From Ditylenchus dipsaci (Eukaryota; Nematoda; Chromadorea; Rhabditida; Anguinidae), in contig SADC01001100.1 in NCBI GenBank assembly GCA_004194705.1, positions 62,001-126,000 of the forward strand: a stretch of DNA of 64,000 nucleotides, read 5' to 3'. Both the position numbers and the translations under genes were made by a program. The stretch's first letter is position 1. Every line of letters begins with the position of its first letter. Under the pieces are notes generated by a model. That model worked only from the letters and a program-made list of their open reading frames with translations, searched no databases and was not told the origin of the DNA. Positions 54,292-64,000 of this stretch are shown here, piece after piece.

Positions 54292-56720
54292 GATTGACTG
54301 CTAGTACTAAATGGTTTGTTTTGAATAACCAGAAAAAAACCAGAGTACCATTTTCACAACAAAAATAGAGAAAGTAGCCACTAAGAGGCAAATCAAAACA
54401 AAAACCAAGGGGAATTGAGGCAATAAAAGCTGCTGAGGGATTGGAACACGACAGGGTTTGGCTATTTCATATCTTATTTCGAGACTGGGCAGTCCGAAAG
54501 GGCAATTTTAGGTCTAAATTATCGTACTGCGCCATGGAATCCACTTTTTCAAACCTAAATGGCTTTTACCCCCCCCCTCCCCCCCCTTAAATTAGCTTCA
54601 GAATAATTCGAAAAACGAGGACTCTTAATTTACTACAAATTAGCTGACTTTGTGGAAACTATTTTTTTTTGAAAATTGTGAAAAGAGATGCTAAATTTTT
54701 AAATTGCATTTTGTAGGTTATAAGTTTTGCTACAAAAAAATTGTGTAACGTCAACTGCGTCCCAGCAACGAAATTGTTTGTGGGCCTGAGCCAGTTAAAC
54801 TAATTTTTTTTTCAAATTTTCGGCCAAGGATGGGTTAATCACTACTGCCGATTTTTCTGGGGGAATCAGCGGGCATGGGGATACTTTTTCGAGTACTTTA
54901 GCGCCGATTTTTAAAATACAAGAAAGGGAGGCCTATGACACTAGCGCTCGAAATTCAATTAAATTATAAAATTAAATGTACAAAATTGGCAAATAATGTT
55001 TTTTCTATAACCCAGAAAACAAAAACTTCTTCTAGTGTTTTCGCAGTAAGAAACTTTTTTTATATAAAAACAACAAAATAAGTTTTTCAGTTGGCAATCG
55101 ATAGTGTTCGCAACTGACTTACTCTGTCTTCAAGCAGCAAACAAAGGGTATGGTTCACAATAATCAGCAAACAAAAACTTCTGCTGGGAGGCCATTAAAT
55201 GAGGCAGCAATTGATTATTGCACTTCTCGTGACCTCTTATCTGCATTACTCTACCACAAAATATTTATTGGTCAGCTAATAGGAAGGAACACAAACACAA
55301 ATGACAAATTACAGTACGACAAGAAATTCGATCCAGCTTTCGATGCTACGGTCTCTCCCAAACCTGTCAAATTGATCGTATCATTTAACTAATGTTTCGC
55401 ATTAATTGCAGATTGAAAGGCACCAAGAAGATCGTAGATCGCACAAAACTTCCAGCCATATCTGTAACGTTTGTTGCTGAATTAATCTGTTGCCAGAAGA
55501 TATACCGAGCAAAACTGTGTTTTCAAATCAGACTTAAAAATTTATGGCACTACTCTTGTTTATGCCATTCTCGATATTTTACGCAAATTCATTCATTAGG
55601 ATTAATCAAAGCTCACTGAAAAAAAATCGTTATCTGTCTTGTTCTACATAAACCTCAATAGATTTGCACTTGTCAAAAATAAATAAAACAAAACCCTCAA
55701 TGGCACCGCTGAGGGTGGTCCGCTGAGGTACGCTGTAACGAGACCCGACTGTATGTGCAACTAGATAGAATTTTGGCGCTACTGTAATATACCCCCATCC
55801 CCAAAACCTCCTGTAATATACAACCCCTTCCAATAATTTTTAGGTGTAGGAATTAGGCTTAGCCCTTAGGCGTAGGCTTTGGGCTTTAGGCATTAGGCTC
55901 AGAGACAACACGTAATAATTTCACCACTTTTCCAAAAAAAAAAGTATGGTAATTATTGGGGGGGGGGGGGATGGTATATTACAGTAGCTTTTTTTTGGGG
56001 GTCTATGACAGTAGCGTCGAATTTTTTTAGCAATATTATTATTTTTTAGTAATTTTAAGGTTTTAAAAAATAAACAAAACCAGTTATGCTAGCGGTATTA
56101 GTAACAAACTATATAATTGATGTACACTTAGCATCAAAAGCAGGATATGCCATTAACGCCAAAATCTCCGTACCCCCATTACTGCTGCTATTAACAACGG
56201 GATTACTGGGTAAATGGTGATGCACACACAGTTACACTAATTCAAAATTGATCCACCGAGGATTAAAATTACTGATTATAAACAAATTTTTATACATTTA
56301 TGATAAATATGATATTTGATCAAAAAGGAATATTTGTTTCTTTGTTTTGATCGATTTTTTAAGCAACAAAAATATAAACAAAAACGATATAAACAAACAA
56401 AACTTTCAGCTTCTTCGACAAAATACTTGTGTTTATTTGCTACAATAAGGTAACGAGCTGCGAGAAAGATAAAATGATAGGAAGCTCATAGAAAATTGTT
56501 TTGCTCCAACTTATAGAACAAAATAATGAAAAGTGCACATTTTGTAATTTCAACAAATACATCTATAACCAGGAGTGATATCAAAAATTTTCAGGAAAGT
56601 TATATTTTGACTATTAAAAATCATTTAAAATGGCAGTAATCACTGTATACAAAAGATCATTTTAACAGTGCTTACTTCACATTTTGGATAAAATTTAAGT
56701 CATCTCTATTTTCGGCTAAA
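54292..56720. other. Region upstream of OXR1, no gene recognised
   Basis: AT-rich with poly-C/poly-G runs (54570, 55962), a pogo-like end cgagacccgactgta at about 55740 and a TTAGGC-like block at 55830-55960. Two open frames at 55150-55392 and 55392-55619 (plus) show no similarity I recognise and no shared splice logic. I do not call them. Confidence 0.5.
55830..55960. repeat. Degenerate TTAGGC-like cluster (dispersed repeat)
   Basis: attaggcttagcccttaggcgtaggc, read in parts, then ttaggcattaggctcagag and acaacacgtaataatttcac. It is the same ordered unit as 21760-21890 (inverted) and 39125-39250. Confidence 0.6.
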
Positions 56721-56724
56721 GTTG

Positions 56725-57420
56725 GTTATTCGATGCCCTCGCAAAACACCCGAAAATGATTTTTTTTTTCGACGTTTCAGCCCTTTTAAGGTGTAGAAAA
56801 CGTGTTTTCCGATGCCGCCGACTTTTTTTCGAAAAAAAAATTCGACCGAAAATCGACTTTTTGCCTTGAATGACTAAGATAAATTATCTTGGAAGGAACC
56901 TAAACATTCAAAAAAAAGTTGTAATTTAAACTTAGTTTTGTTAGCTAGGGCCTACCGCGTAAATTTACTCTGATATGCATATATTTTTTATGCATCCAAA
57001 GTCACTTTCCAGTGATGTGTGTCTAAGATATGTGTGTGTCTCAACTCCAATCCCTCTGCGCCTCCGAAGGGGGCGCAGGGGGCTTGAGAGTTGGAGATGC
57101 GCACACTCACTTACTTTAGACTTGATTCCGAGAAAGACTCTTGATCAAAAATGTATATAGAGACTCTTTTTGCACTGTTCCGGTGACCAAAACAGGGTGG
57201 GGTACTTTTATGTAAATGAAAAATATGGTATCCAGGTACCCTTTAACACTCTTTAAATTAATCCCCCAGTTCCAAAAGCCCATTTTTAGTCAAAAATTAT
57301 AAAAAAAGACTCTCGAAAATGGTAGGCCGCGCCCTAAAGACACGTTTCCTTCACGTTAAAAGTGCTAAAACATCAAAAAAACATCATTTTGGTGTGATTT
57401 GGGAGGACACCGAATAACCC
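56725..57420. mobile_element. Large fold-back element, copy 2
   Basis: Outer arms: gttattcgatgccctcgcaa with gaggacaccgaataaccc, and cgaaaatgattttttttttc with aaaaaaacatcattttgg. The centre shares ggcctaccgcgtaaatttac, tgtgtctaagatatgtgtgtg and the ctctgcgcctcc/ggcgcaggggg palindrome with 39700-39870, but in the opposite orientation. Confidence 0.7.
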
Positions 57421-58195
57421 ACTCCAACCCTATTGTCATCAACGGCAACGGTCCTTAAAATTATAGTATTAGCAACTTTAAAACCTCTAAATATAACACC
57501 CAAAATTTGAAAAATAGTTTATTCTGTGCTGATTTAAAATCTGCCTCTTCGAAAGTTATTCTCTCAAAATTATATAAGAAAATTATGAAAAACGCAAATT
57601 TCAGATATTTTCACTGTTGTTGACAAACAAAAAGTGTGTATTCAACTAACAATTGAAAAAAATAAAAATAAAAATGACATATATTAATTATTATGGTGAT
57701 TTTTTTTTGAAAAAACGACAAGCAATAAAATTAAGGTGTACGTTCATAAAGAAGCCGAAAAATTTCCTTTGTGTTGCCGATTATCATTTAGAACTCAATT
57801 CCAAAATTTATCCCAAAAAATGCTTTCCTAAACCAAATGAGGAGCAGAAGACGAGTGCTGTTGTCTCAGCAATAGGCTACATTTCACTCACTCTAACCCC
57901 CAGATATTTTGATTGTCCTCCTACTTCAGGCTAATAAAGAAGTGGAGGGGTTGAGATGGCTAAGGGACATATGCCCAACTGCCCATACAAAAACCAAACA
58001 GCTCCCAAGAGAGAGTAGCAAAAACTGCAAAATTGAATCTTCCACCGCCACCAACAAAACCACGAACAAAAAATTTGGCAGTTGTGGAAAATAACTTTTC
58101 CTCAAAAACAAAAAGAATTTAATTTTTTTAGAAATATCTAGAGTTATTACCACGCTCGAATTAGAGATCAACAAATATTTGCGGTAACTTGGAAA

Positions 58196-58418
58196 CAGTG
58201 TTGCCAATTTGGCTCTTTGGCTCACGAGAGATAGCATTGAGAAAAAAATAAGCGAACAAATTGCGAGCCAAATTAAAGTAAGCAGGATCCAAATAGCTCG
58301 CGAGCGAAGTGGTTTGCGACTATCAAGAGCAAGGGTCATGCGAGCCATTGATGAGCCATTTGGCTCATCCATTTTTTGTACCATTTTTGTGGCTCGAGGA
58401 GCCTCATTGCCAACACTT
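58196..58418. mobile_element. hAT-type MITE with GGCTC/GAGCC interior
   Basis: The inverted ends are cagtgttgccaatttggctc and gaggctcattgccaacactt. The 8-bp duplications cttggaaa and cttgaaaa differ by one base. The interior repeats gagccatttggctcat and gctcgcgagc. The long minus-strand frame here (57926-58384) is a by-product. Confidence 0.82.
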
Positions 58419-58659
58419 CTTGAAAACAGTTATCCAAATTTTTTTCAACCGCTCAAAAATCAAAAACACAATTCGAAAATTTTCGAAATTTTAACCGCAA
58501 ATTTCGTAAACGAGAGCTCGATTCGACGACATCAGAGATATCAATTTTTTGAAAAATTCTACAAAATGCGAAATTTCCTAAACTTTTGCCGAAAATCAGT
58601 TGAAAACTGTTCAAGCAACTACAGTCAACTCTTCATATTGGGTGGCATTTTTGATCGGC

Positions 58660-60090
58660 CTCTTTGATTGCACCGACCAGAGAGTTGATTGTTCACTGTA
58701 AAGAAGTCAGCCATACTGAGCTGGTGATCAAACATCTAGTCAAATTTGGTGATAAAGGGAAAGATGTTGACCAAAATCACAGACCGTTAAAAATTGGTTT
58801 TAGCATAGGGACGATAGTTGGTCTGATATTGTCTTTGTGCATGGTTTAGCTTGTGGAAACACCACCCACCCGGTGGGGAAAATGTATCAAAAACCTCACT
58901 GATATATATTTTAAAATAAAGGATGTAATATCAGCCTAATGACATAAGACTTCACAGAGATTTGGGATAAATTCCCACCGCCAATTCCCATTTTTCAAGG
59001 GAAAAAGTAGGATGGGAGTTGGTGGCCCCAATAATTTAGTGCTAAAGCCAAAGGAAGATTGTCATGGAGATGAGGGTATTAGCTGGTTGGAAGCCAAACA
59101 TTTCTCCCTTTAAAGTGGGGATTACACACAAACTTGGGAGTTGAGCTAAAAAACAAAGTTGATGAAGGCACGTGCTAATTATTTGGGATGAAAAAAGTCG
59201 AATTTTTTAAAACGGCTAGAAAAGTATGTAAATAAAAAATCTGAGTAGACAAGTTTTGGCGCTATTCGGATATAATTTTTTTGGGAAAATACAAGCCATA
59301 GGGGTTAAGATGAGCACACACACATAATAACGACATGAACTTTTGGAAGACTGTAGATCTGAAGAAAAGTGATTAAAAACATGGTAAAATACTGTCAAAA
59401 CTAAACATTTAATATGGTCCATCACGGAAAAATCCCGAATGTTGGTCAAAAAAGTTCGGGAAAATAAAACACGTTTTTACACGTTTCTGGTAATCTGTAG
59501 GTAGGGAGCGAAAAACTAAGTACAGAAGAGGTAAAAAACACAAAGTTTTTAGCTGACGAACTTTTTGAGGCGAAATTCAGAGTTCTCCACAAAAAAGTAC
59601 AAAAAAATAAAAAGTGCAGTTTGGAAATCGGATTTAGCACCTTTCTTCGTCTCGTCCAGGCAAAAATGATTGGAAACAATGCATGACAAACTGCATGTTT
59701 CGCATAATTTCATTCACACAATTTTCTCTGATCTATAACCATCTCTTACAAATAGGAGCAAATAAATGGATGCCTGCCAGCTGTAAATATGACCGAACAA
59801 ATATAACCTTTAGTAATTTTATGTGTGTAAATGTCCCCTTTCCTCCCTAGTTGTCACGTTGCTGTGATGTTGCATGAAAGGTAGGAAATAAATCGATCAA
59901 TAACTCTGGAACAGGAAAGTTTAAGAATCATAATATGCTTAATACGGGAATTCTCGACTGGAATAAAGGTTCCTATAAGGGTTGTAGAACCTGCTGAGCA
60001 CGAATATCACAAAATCGGACCTCCTAACATAGTTGCAATGCCCTTATAAAGCCCAATTTTTGTGACGACTCATTAAGGTCAGGTATCTCT
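58660..60090. other. Unassigned sequence, no gene recognised
   Basis: Low-GC sequence with a few open frames of 60-77 codons lacking recognisable motifs or splice context, and no strong repeat structure seen. Confidence 0.4.
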
Positions 60091-60092
60091 AT

Positions 60093-60620
60093 TAGAGTTG
60101 GCCAGGAATTTTTGCGAGTCAAAACCTGAATTTTCAAATATTTTTATATTTTACAATTTTTTGATAATCTTTGGTGCCATTCTGCGCAATATTTAATTCT
60201 GCGTCAGACGGACGCAAAACATTGTGTAAAATGCTTAATGAACAAAAAAAAGTAATGCCCTTTTAAGTTGAAAATTCCGGTCTAATTCCGACCGGAAAAT
60301 AGACCGGAATCTTCACCTTCAAAGAGTATTTTTTTTCTTGGTGAATAATCATTTTTCACACAATGTTTTTTGTCCATCTAACGATGTCCATCGATGTCGA
60401 TGTCAATGATCACCTTCAAAACAATAGGGGGACCAAGGCATTTTTCAAGGAAAAACAACAGGGGGACCAAGCTAAAATTTTGGGGCGCACTTTGTGTAGG
60501 AGTTTCACGAAGAATTCAATACTGGTCTGGTGACACCAAAAGTTTTCGAAAAAATCGAAAGAATCACGAAAATATTCGGGAATTCCGCTTTTGACTCAAA
60601 AAAATTCCGGGCCAATTCCA
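60093..60620. mobile_element. hAT-type non-autonomous element
   Basis: A 528-bp element with ends tagagttggccaggaatttt and aattccgggccaattcca, and exact 8-bp duplications atctctat (60085-60092 and 60621-60628). The interior contains the short palindromes ccggtctaattccgaccgg and catcgatgtcgatg, a ttttttctt tract and aattccg repeats. Confidence 0.82.
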
Positions 60621-61255
60621 ATCTCTATATGGTAATTGGAATATGTTTCTCCGTCACGTTTCTGATAAATTAGTTTTTTATAGATTTTTTGATAACAAGT
60701 TGGTAATAACTCAACGTTACGTTGTAAAGAAACTTTTTGGCTACAATTTGAGCTATTTAATGGTTTAATTTAGCAATCCTTCAGCGACGAGTATCGATTT
60801 TAAGCGTCAAGCTCATAGGCTTTTCATGCAGAAATTAGGACTTCTGGGCACATTCATAAATTTTTCTTAACTTTTTTGTACAAAGTCGGAAAAAACTCAA
60901 CTTTAAGTTGTAGAGAAACTTCTTAGATACATTTTGAGCTATTGAGCGGCTTTATTTGACGCTTTTTCAGATACAAGTATCAATTTAAATCTTTAAAGAC
61001 ATAGTCCAAATATACAAAAAGGGCAGAGGACACCGGCGCATGAAGTCCGAATTTTACTAGGCACTGAACCAGCTCCTGTGCCTACACAACTTAAAAATTT
61101 TTTTGTTTGTATTTAAAAAGTTGTAACCAGTGGCATCTGCCAGAAACTGAGAGAAATTGAAAAAGTTCATAAAAGGCGCTGTAGGGCGCCCGTCCACCTT
61201 GTAGTTTTTTGTTTAGGCTGGTGAGCTTTGGCGCATCATTTTCTTTCACACTCAT

Positions 61256-61655
61256 TAAAAAGGTGCATAGACGTTTCTCGAAAATGAAACTTTTTTCATT
61301 TTCGAGAAACGTTTCTCGAATTTGAAACTCAAAAGAGTAAAATATCTCTAGGGTATATATGTATACCTGTAAAGATACTTATTTTGACATACCAAGGGTA
61401 TTTGGCCGCTTCGCGGCCAAATACCAGCACACTCCACATTGCAAGGGATAAGCGTACATACATGTGTTAACCCCTAACCCCCGCAATGTGGAATATGCTG
61501 GACTTTGGCCATCACATTCAGCCAAATACCCTTGATATGTCTAAATAAGGTATACACCTAGAGATATTTTACTCTTTTGAGTTTCAAATTCGAGAAACGT
61601 TTCTCGAAAATGAAAAAAGTTTCATTTTCGAGAAACGTCTAGGCACCATAATTTT
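61256..61655. repeat. Palindrome with CGTTTCTCGAAAATG arms
   Basis: The arms are symmetric about 61454, running from tgcatagacgtttctcgaaa to tttcgagaaacgtctaggca. Each arm also contains its own small hairpin (gaaacttttttcattttcg). Inner words gtatttggccgcttcgcggc and attcagccaaataccctt are mirrored. Confidence 0.75.
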
Positions 61656-61674
61656 AATATCATTTTTACTAGAT

Positions 61675-61925
61675 TTTATAGACCAAAATGTAGCTCAATA
61701 AAAGTTAGCTCAGTAATGTAAAGTTTGTTTAACCACAGATTTTCGTTATCATCGTCAAAATTGACCCGAAACATTACGTAAATTTTTTTTTTGATTGTCA
61801 TTTCTGTCATTTTTCGGCTCAATTTTGACAATGATAACAGAACGTGTAGTTAAACAGAATTTACATTATTGAGCTAACTTTAATTGAGCTACATTTTGGT
61901 ATATAACATCTAGTCAAAATTATAT
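61675..61925. repeat. Palindrome with TAGATTTTATAGACCAAAATGTAGCTC arms
   Basis: actagattttatagaccaaa pairs with ttggtatataacatctagt, and ttcgttatcatcgtcaaaat with ttttgacaatgataacag. The centre is near 61797. It follows the previous palindrome after about 20 bp. Confidence 0.75.
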
Positions 61926-62849
61926 CAAAATTATTGCGAAAAAAAAACTCTCAAAAAACAATCGCAAAATAATCGCAAGCTTAATAATGAAAATCCCCTT
62001 TGCGTTTATTTTTTGAGAGGCTGCTCTAATGTAGACGACCTGGCTGACTGTATCGACGTGCATTTTACAAGTATAAAATAAGAGGGGTTCATGAAAATCA
62101 TGTCACTTACCGATTCCTGAGCTTTGTGTGAATTTTACGCGACGTCTGTCCTTCCGAACTTTTCTATGCTCCGCCAATTCAAAAGAAACATTTTTTCAAT
62201 GTTTCCAATTTTTGATTAGTCAGACACATAGAAGGACATATTCTCAATGTTTCCGGGAATATTCCCGTTGTACAATCTTACAATCTAGTATTTTATCTAG
62301 TTTAACAACTCTCAGAATGTTAATTATGGAGCAGAGTCAATACTTTGTAAAACAAGCAAAGCAATTCACATCAATAAAACCGTATTATTAAATGCAAATA
62401 ATCTACACGGAAATGTTAAGCTTAACAGTTGTGGGCTCCTAAACAATGACTTTTTTATGTGTGTCGAAAATTACTTCACTTCCGAATCCAAAGTTAGAGT
62501 GATGTGCTCCAATAGACATTCCGGGCATTTGTCGTTGATGTATAAATATGGAGTCTTATCAATCGGCAAACAGTAATTGTGAAGGACTGTAAATTTGACT
62601 AATATTTCTGATGAAAATTATATTTAATAACTTGATCCTACTGCTGTGTAAACCGCTCCTTCCAAAGCTAGCGCTGTATAAACCCCTCCCCCAGAGACGT
62701 AGCCAGAATTTTTTTCAGAGGTAATGTAGGGGCGACTAAAGGGCACTTATGGGTTATTTTACTTGCACCAATTTCGACTTTCATGCTGTTTTTAATCTAA
62801 AAGTTTTTCCGAAAAAAATCAGTGGCGGGGGGGGGGGGTTTAAAGCGTT

Positions 62850-62946
62850 ACTACTCATTTGCGCAAAACTCATTTGCGCAAACTCATTTGCGCAAAACTC
62901 ATATGCGCAAAACTCATTTGCGCAAAACTCATTTGCGCAAATTTTT
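62850..62946. repeat. CTCATTTGCGCAAAA minisatellite
   Basis: Six units of 15-17 bp (actcatttgcgcaaa) beginning after a poly-G run at 62827. They end beside aggttcgaatcccggtgg, a tRNA B-box-like word without the rest of a tRNA. Confidence 0.75.
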
Positions 62947-63009
62947 TAAAGTTACAGGTTCGAATCCCGGTGGTAGCAGAAATTTTTTTTTCTTGAATAA
63001 CAACCACAA

Positions 63010-64000
63010 ACTAGTTTTTATTAGACCAGTAAACCTCAGGTTGGATAGGAGGTCAACCTGGTACTTCTTTTGAATAGGCATTCAGCTCCAGAATCCGATA
63101 TTTTGGATTACACTGAAAGTATTGAAAATCAATGTACCCTATCCAAAATTGTAACCTGAACACGGTTTGTTAAGACCAAAATGCTGTTTAACCAACTGGA
63201 ATATCAATACCGTGAGTAGTTACCCACTCTAAGGTGGTCGACCTTAAACTTTTGTGGATTATTGTGAGTAGACAAACAAATTTTGCATGCCTAAATCAAT
63301 TCAGAAAAAAAGGTTTTGGAACATGAAAAACGTAAATTTTTTTTTAAGGCAAGTGGACTACCACTTGGTTTTGTTGTACCCAGGTGGTCGTACCCAGGTT
63401 GAAGAACTCAGGTAAAACTCCCAAGTAGTGAGGATGTTTTTCGGATGTTTTTGCGGGATGTTGTATAGCCCGGATGTTTTTCTATGGCCCAACTTCAGTT
63501 CCACCGGATAATCCATACCAACTTAACCAAGTGGTCGTCCACTCGGATGGAAATTTTTTTACGTTTTTCATGTTCCAAAACTTGTTTTTAGGACTAATTC
63601 AGGCATGCTGAAGATGGTTTGATAGTGGTGAAATGCCGTTTCGCCGAGTATTTTTTGAGTATTCGGCAATAATTGATTTTACCAAACTGGATTTTACCAA
63701 AACTCAAGAAATACCCTACAAAACGGTATTTTACCACTATCAAACCATTTTCATCATGCCTGAATCAGTCCAGAAAACAAGTTTTAAGGCTCGAAAAAGT
63801 AAAAAAAGTTTTTGCTGCAGGTTTTTGCTCCAGGTGGACGACCACTTGGTTTGGTCGGTTAAGACTAAAAAATTAAAATTACACCAAAATTTTTACTGAA
63901 AGTGAGAGTCCAAAAAAGTCATTGAATACACTGAAAGTGAATATAAGACTGAGAGGCAAATTTTTCCTATTGGGTACAACACTGAGAGTGAAAGGCATAG
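63010..64000. repeat. Shared core, copy 3: satellite plus hairpin, cut by window end
   Basis: Satellite words (gtaccctatccaaaattgta, gaccaaaatgctgttt) lie at 63100-63200. An inverted pair then runs from caagtggtcgtccactcgga (63530) through gctgaagatggtttgatagt and a centre near 63690 to ggtggacgaccacttggttt (63835). The order matches 2340-3180 and 10560-11500. Confidence 0.7.

Noticed and set aside
55150..55619. Two plus-strand open frames of 80 and 75 codons just upstream of OXR1
   Set aside because: No recognisable motif, no shared splice signals and different frames with overlapping ends. I could not support a gene.
57926..58384. 152-codon open frame on the minus strand and a 152-codon frame on the plus strand at 58209-58667
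   Set aside because: Both run through the hAT-type MITE with ggctc/gagcc repeats. The amino-acid pattern mirrors the DNA repeat and no domain is visible.
62950..62980. tRNA-like B-box ggttcgaatcccggt beside the CTCATTTGCGC array
   Set aside because: The upstream sequence is the minisatellite, so no A-box or anticodon arm is present.

Overview
This is animal nuclear DNA. It is AT-rich, has spliceosomal GT-AG introns and is dense in short transposon remnants. Many introns are about 43-55 bp with acceptors ending TTTCAG, TTTAG or TTGCAG. Degenerate TTAGGC-like clusters recur. Both features fit a nematode, but neither is diagnostic and the species cannot be named from the window.

Three cellular genes can be supported, all on the minus strand. 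The main one is an OXR1/NCOA7 homologue (the mustard/LMD-3 type) spanning 22649-54291. I reconstructed it in 23 exons, about 1,350 residues, in the order LysM, GRAM-like, a synuclein/perilipin-like amphipathic stretch, a long low-complexity linker and TLDc. Its five largest introns (1.8-7.3 kb) are packed with repeats. The second is a compact six-exon TPR gene (13870-14838, 241 residues) that aligns without gaps to an internal TPR block of the Paf1-complex subunit CTR9 but stops after that block. The third is a small two-exon membrane-protein gene (13266-13774) starting 95 bp downstream of the TPR stop, a spacing that would suit co-transcription.

The rest is mobile or repetitive. At 5990-9741 a broken BEL/Pao retrotransposon is interrupted by a 2,235-bp hAT transposon with a perfect 8-bp target duplication. 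A possible LTR lies at 9742-10180. Large composite fold-back elements lie at 1893-4245, 10249-12432, about 15120-16885, 17559-18650, 19291-20516 and from 63010 to the window end. Four of them share a core of degenerate satellite monomers, with or without a hairpin, but carry different outer arms. Short non-autonomous elements include hAT-type ones with 8-bp duplications and minisatellite-like interiors, TTAA-flanked ones, mariner/pogo-type ones flanked by TA, and one 9-bp-duplication (MULE-like) element nested in another.

The OXR1 homologue shows several one-base frame discrepancies against strongly conserved domain sequence, three of them in or beside homopolymers. This suggests a draft long-read assembly with indel errors, although decay of the gene cannot be excluded. 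Intergenic and long intronic stretches not described below show no convincing coding signal.
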